From the NCBI RefSeq assembly GCF_009389715.1, contig NW_024068034.1, forward strand, positions 1-64,000: a stretch of DNA of 64,000 bases. The letters are read 5' to 3'. The notes beneath the pieces are model-generated. The model did no database searches and was not told where the DNA came from. It saw nothing but the letters and a program-made list of their open reading frames with translations. The DNA comes from Phoenix dactylifera (Eukaryota; Streptophyta; Magnoliopsida; Arecales; Arecaceae). Made by a program: the position numbers and the translations under genes. Of the stretch, positions 60,696 to 64,000 are shown in pieces; the first letter of the stretch is position 1, and each line of letters starts with the position of its first letter.

Positions 60696-62251
60696 ATGGT
60701 TATGTAGATTAAGATTAGAATTAAATTTTTTAAGGCATTTTAGATCTGAAATTTAAGGAATTATGCTTGCTGAAAATTAAGTATGCAGAATTTTCAGCTT
60801 GCTGTTTTTTCTGCATACTAATTAATGGATGCTTAGATTAATGATTCTAATGCATTAATAATGTGATTACAAATGTTTAGAATCAAATCATGCATGATCA
60901 GCAAGTCATGAGATGATATAATCAGTTAAATTACAGATCTGAAAATAATTTTTTATGCATGTGATGCGTATAGTGATGATCATGGATGGACCCTTTGAAT
61001 GTGCTGAAATGTTCTGCGATGTTCTGTGATGTTCTGTGATGCATGTAATTTTAATTTTCAGATGCCTGCGTGCATCTTAAATTCATGTATTAGAGACCTG
61101 CGTGTCTCAATGAAAAGGGTTGTAATTTTATTTTTATTTTTATTTAATTTTTAAAACAATCTGGGATGTAAATTGTGATGTGTGTTGCACGTCGATGGTT
61201 GATCGATATGTACATCAACAAGCTCAACATGCGCGGATCAAGATCAAGGGTTGATTGAAGATAGATCAAGGAGTTGATCATAATTGGACCTAGAGGATCA
61301 AGATCGAGTCAAGAGTTGAAGACGATCAAACCAATTGACGTGCATGTGCTTGTAAAATGACCCCATCTTGGATCCATGATCATCACCATTTAATTTTATT
61401 TTTGATAAATGCCTGGATGTTTAATGCTTATGTCTATGCGGGTAGACTTATATTTGCATGAAATGTGAATACGCGATCGAGTGAGACCTAAATCGAAACC
61501 TCCCTAATCAGTCGAGGGTGAACCAACATGAGTTAGTCATATTAGATTAATTGATCTAATTGGTGTCTAGGCAAGCCTATAAGGTGGTTACTTAATTAGG
61601 ACCTTACTCTCTGAGTAAGGGGAGCCTCCCACCTGCTTACCTGGTCAATTGTTCGATTATCTCTTATGAAGAACTCAAGTTGCAAACACTAAGACTTGAT
61701 TATACAATATTAAGTCCATAGGTCTTCCACCGTAGTAGAGTTGCTAAGGTCTTTCCGGCGTTGATTTGTCTCGGCTGGACACAGTGGGCAAGTTGCATCG
61801 GGGGACTGAACCTCTCTATTAGACATGAGATGTTGTGGGGTAAAGGTGGGGTTGGGTACCAATAACTGTTAGGTGAGGACCCAATGACGACTTTATTTCC
61901 GCGGTTATACGGTGGGTCTGACTTAACTAAGTAATGGGACCAATAACTGTTAGGTGATGTCTTCATCACTTAGAGACCAAGTACCACTGCAATATGCTTG
62001 AGAAGCATTGTACAAGAGTTGTACACTCATCCATTTATATGTCACCAATAACTGTTAGGTGGGGCGGCATGTAAATCGATGAGACCGCAGTACCCACTAG
62101 AAATCCTAGTCGCGTAGGGTTTTCGTTTCTCCATCAGGGGAGTATGAGGGATTCGAGAAAATAGTGGGAGCATATTTGTTTTAAAAGTCCCTAGAACAAA
62201 TTAAGTTCAAGTACAAAGTCTAACTAGAATCTTTACTCTCTACAGATCACA
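60696..62251 (+). other. Leader of the copia element
   Basis: Non-coding. The 18-mer ACCAATAACTGTTAGGTG occurs three times (61858, 61939, 62044), and an 11-bp unit 'gatgttctgtg' is tandemly repeated near 61018-61042. These may be packaging or translation-control structures; that is speculative. Confidence 0.6.
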
Positions 62252-64000
62252 ATGTCAGCTTCAAACCCTTTGACCCGAATTCTTGAGACCAACAGACTGA
62301 CCGAAACCAACTATAAAGACTGGCTTAGGAACTTGAAAATTGTTCTGAATTGTGAGAAAATAGGGTATGTGCTCGAGAATGATATCCCTAGGCTACCAGC
62401 ACGTCCTACTGATGATCAGTGTGAGACGCATCAGAAGTGGACTGATGACGACATTAGGGTCAAGTGCTACATCATGGCATCCATGACTAATGAACTTCAA
62501 TGCCAGCATGAGAACATAAAGACTGGTAGGAAAATACTGGCTCATCTGCAAGAGTTGTATGGTGAGCAGAGCCGCACTGCACGCTTTGAAGTGTCCAAGA
62601 GGCTCTTCAAGGCAAAGATGCGTGAGGGGCAGTCTGTCCACGATCACTGTTTGACTATGATCAAGGACCTCGAGGAACTTGAGAAGCTCGGTATGTCCAT
62701 GCATAAGGAACTGCAGATAGATCTGATCCTGCAATCCCTTCCTAATTCATTTGGTCAGTTTATAGTAAACTACCATATGAATAAAATTGAATGCACAAAG
62801 ACCGAATTGTTGAATATGTTGGTAACTGCTGAAGGGGCCTTGAAAGGTTCAAGGGGCTCTGTTCTGGCTGCTGAGCTGACTTCTGGTTCCAAGAGAAAGT
62901 CTACTTGGAAGAAAAAGAAGCCTGCTAAGAAGCAAAAGAAAGACAAGAAGCCTAAGAAGGAAGTTCACAAGAAAAGGGCTAATGAAAAGGGAAAATGTTT
63001 CCACTGCAACGTCGACGGCCACTGGAAAAGGAACTGCCCTTCATACCTCGAGAGCCTGAAGAACAAAAAGGCAGACACACCTTCTGAAGGTATGTTAGAT
63101 TTGCTCGTAATTGAAACTAATCTTACGGTTTCTTCTACTTCTAGTTGGGTTATAGATTCTGGTTCTAGTGCTCATTTGTGCACTACTATGCAGGATCTAA
63201 AGAAAAGTAGGAGGCTGGCGGAAGGTGCAGTGACCCTTCGGGTTGGCAACGGGGCAAGAGTTGCTGCTGTAGCTGTGGGCACCTACCCTCTGCGATTACC
63301 GTCTGGATTTAGTTTATTGTTTAGAGACTGTTATTATGTCCCTACTGCTAGCAGGAATTTGATTTCTGTTTCGTGTTTAGCACAGGATGGTCATGTTTTG
63401 ACCTTTGACAAAGACTGCTGTTCTATTTATTTCAGAAATAAATTAGTTGCACGTGGTTTCATGATTGATAGTCTCTATCACTTGCATATTGATGTGTCTG
63501 TGAATGTGTCTGAGCAAGTAGTGAGTGCCATAGGATCTAAAAGATCCAGAGATGAGATAAACCAGAAGTATTTGTGGCACCTCAGGCTTGGCCATATTGG
63601 AGAGGACAGAATGAACAAAATGGAGAAAGATGGGCTTCTTGGCCCATTGACTTCCGAGTCATATCCAGTTTGTGAGTCCTGTCTTCAAGGAAAAATGGCT
63701 AGATTACCCTTTGTAGGTCATGGGGAGAGGACCACTGAAATACTTACCCTGGTACACACTGATGTGTGTGGCCCATTCGATGTGCTAGCCAGGGGTCGTT
63801 ATTCATACTTCATTACCTTTACCGATGATTATTCACGATATGGGTATGTGTATCTTATGAGATACAAATTTGAGTCTTTTGAAAAGTTCAAAGAGTTCAG
63901 AAATGAAGTAGAAAAACAGACTGGAAAAACCCTTAAGGTTCTTCGATCAGATCGAGGAGGAGAATACCTTAGTGGGGAATTCCGGGATTATCTCAAGAAA
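62252..64000 (+). CDS. Copia gag-pol polyprotein (partial, gag-PR-IN)
   Basis: 583 codons open to the edge, starting at the first ATG after the leader (MSASNPLTRILETNRLTETN). Gag spans ~1-240 (YKDWLRNLKIVL, LQELYGEQSRTARFEV, VHDHCLTMIKDLEELEKLG). A Lys-rich stretch precedes the CCHC knuckle CFHCNVDGHWKRNC (249-262). The protease has WVIDSGSSAHLC with Asp302. Integrase starts with HLRLGHIG (His443) and CESCLQGKM of the HHCC domain, then the core with DVCGPF (Asp504), DDYSRYGYVYLM and DRGGEYLS (Asp567). Reverse transcriptase lies beyond the window. The order PR-IN is diagnostic of copia elements. No stop or frameshift is present so far. Confidence 0.93.
   Translation, partial: MSASNPLTRILETNRLTETNYKDWLRNLKIVLNCEKIGYVLENDIPRLPARPTDDQCETHQKWTDDDIRVKCYIMASMTNELQCQHENIKTGRKILAHLQELYGEQSRTARFEVSKRLFKAKMREGQSVHDHCLTMIKDLEELEKLGMSMHKELQIDLILQSLPNSFGQFIVNYHMNKIECTKTELLNMLVTAEGALKGSRGSVLAAELTSGSKRKSTWKKKKPAKKQKKDKKPKKEVHKKRANEKGKCFHCNVDGHWKRNCPSYLESLKNKKADTPSEGMLDLLVIETNLTVSSTSSWVIDSGSSAHLCTTMQDLKKSRRLAEGAVTLRVGNGARVAAVAVGTYPLRLPSGFSLLFRDCYYVPTASRNLISVSCLAQDGHVLTFDKDCCSIYFRNKLVARGFMIDSLYHLHIDVSVNVSEQVVSAIGSKRSRDEINQKYLWHLRLGHIGEDRMNKMEKDGLLGPLTSESYPVCESCLQGKMARLPFVGHGERTTEILTLVHTDVCGPFDVLARGRYSYFITFTDDYSRYGYVYLMRYKFESFEKFKEFRNEVEKQTGKTLKVLRSDRGGEYLSGEFRDYLKK

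Larger units (their letters stand above)
58354..64000 (+). mobile_element. Ty1/copia LTR retrotransposon, 3' part outside window
   Basis: The 5' LTR (58354-60681) begins TGTTAGATG and ends GATCCTAACA. Next comes the primer site TGGTATCAGAGCC, then a 1.57-kb leader and a gag-pol frame from 62252 that stays open to the window edge. Integrase located directly after protease defines it as copia-type. The other LTR and flank duplication lie outside; the 5-bp left flank is GCTCT (58349-58353). The frame shows no break so far, so the copy may be intact. Confidence 0.92.

Overview
The window is plant nuclear DNA and looks monocot. It has GC-rich single-copy exons, AT-rich spacers, LTR retrotransposons primed by initiator tRNA-Met, MITEs, LINE tails and plant-type intact genes. 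A palm-like genome would fit the codon use and repeat mix, but that is inference and the species cannot be read from the sequence.

Five ordinary host genes are visible. (1) A single-exon OST3/OST6-type oligosaccharyltransferase subunit lies on + at 2085-3125. (2) An intronless PLS-type PPR protein lies on - at 9012-11258. (3) A second, P-type PPR protein lies on - at 12974-14776. (4) A two-exon thiamine thiazole synthase (THI1/THI4) lies on - at 23077-24252. (5) A translation initiation factor eIF1 (SUI1) gene lies on -, with four coding exons at 37822-39311 and a leader exon near 41259-41405 behind a ~1.9 kb 5'UTR intron. They serve unrelated housekeeping and organellar functions, and there is no operon-like organisation. 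Two decayed genes are also recognisable. One is an isocitrate lyase fragment (15930-16735, -) split by a miniature LTR retrotransposon. The other is a xyloglucan endotransglucosylase/hydrolase (XTH) pseudogene (35398-36977, +) that keeps intron borders but carries stops and a frameshift.

The rest is largely mobile DNA. 17357-22079 is a non-autonomous Ty3/gypsy element with 463-bp LTRs and target duplication CGACC. Its only ORF joins a gag zinc knuckle directly to an integrase tail and chromodomain. 32922-34969 holds two tandem ~1 kb Mutator-like MITEs. 42171-55623 is a 13.45-kb Ty3/gypsy element of the Tat type, with target duplication GTTTC, 782/780-bp LTRs, gag-pro and pol on the minus strand and a dual RNase H. 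Its 3' region is large: a promoter-like segment, a ~13 x 121-bp array, a ~14 x 46-bp array and an intron-containing gene running antisense to the element. 57552-58255 is a probable solo LTR. 58354 to the right edge is a Ty1/copia element with a 2.3-kb LTR, cut off inside its integrase. LINE tails, a hAT-type MITE, a GGGTC-rich terminal-repeat element beside OST3 and microsatellites fill much of the remaining spacer.

The most unusual features are the antisense spliced gene plus nested satellite arrays inside the Tat element, and the gag-chromodomain deletion derivative. Both have precedents at lineage level, so the novelty lies in their specific architecture. No prokaryote-like or clearly new defence or metabolic system was found.
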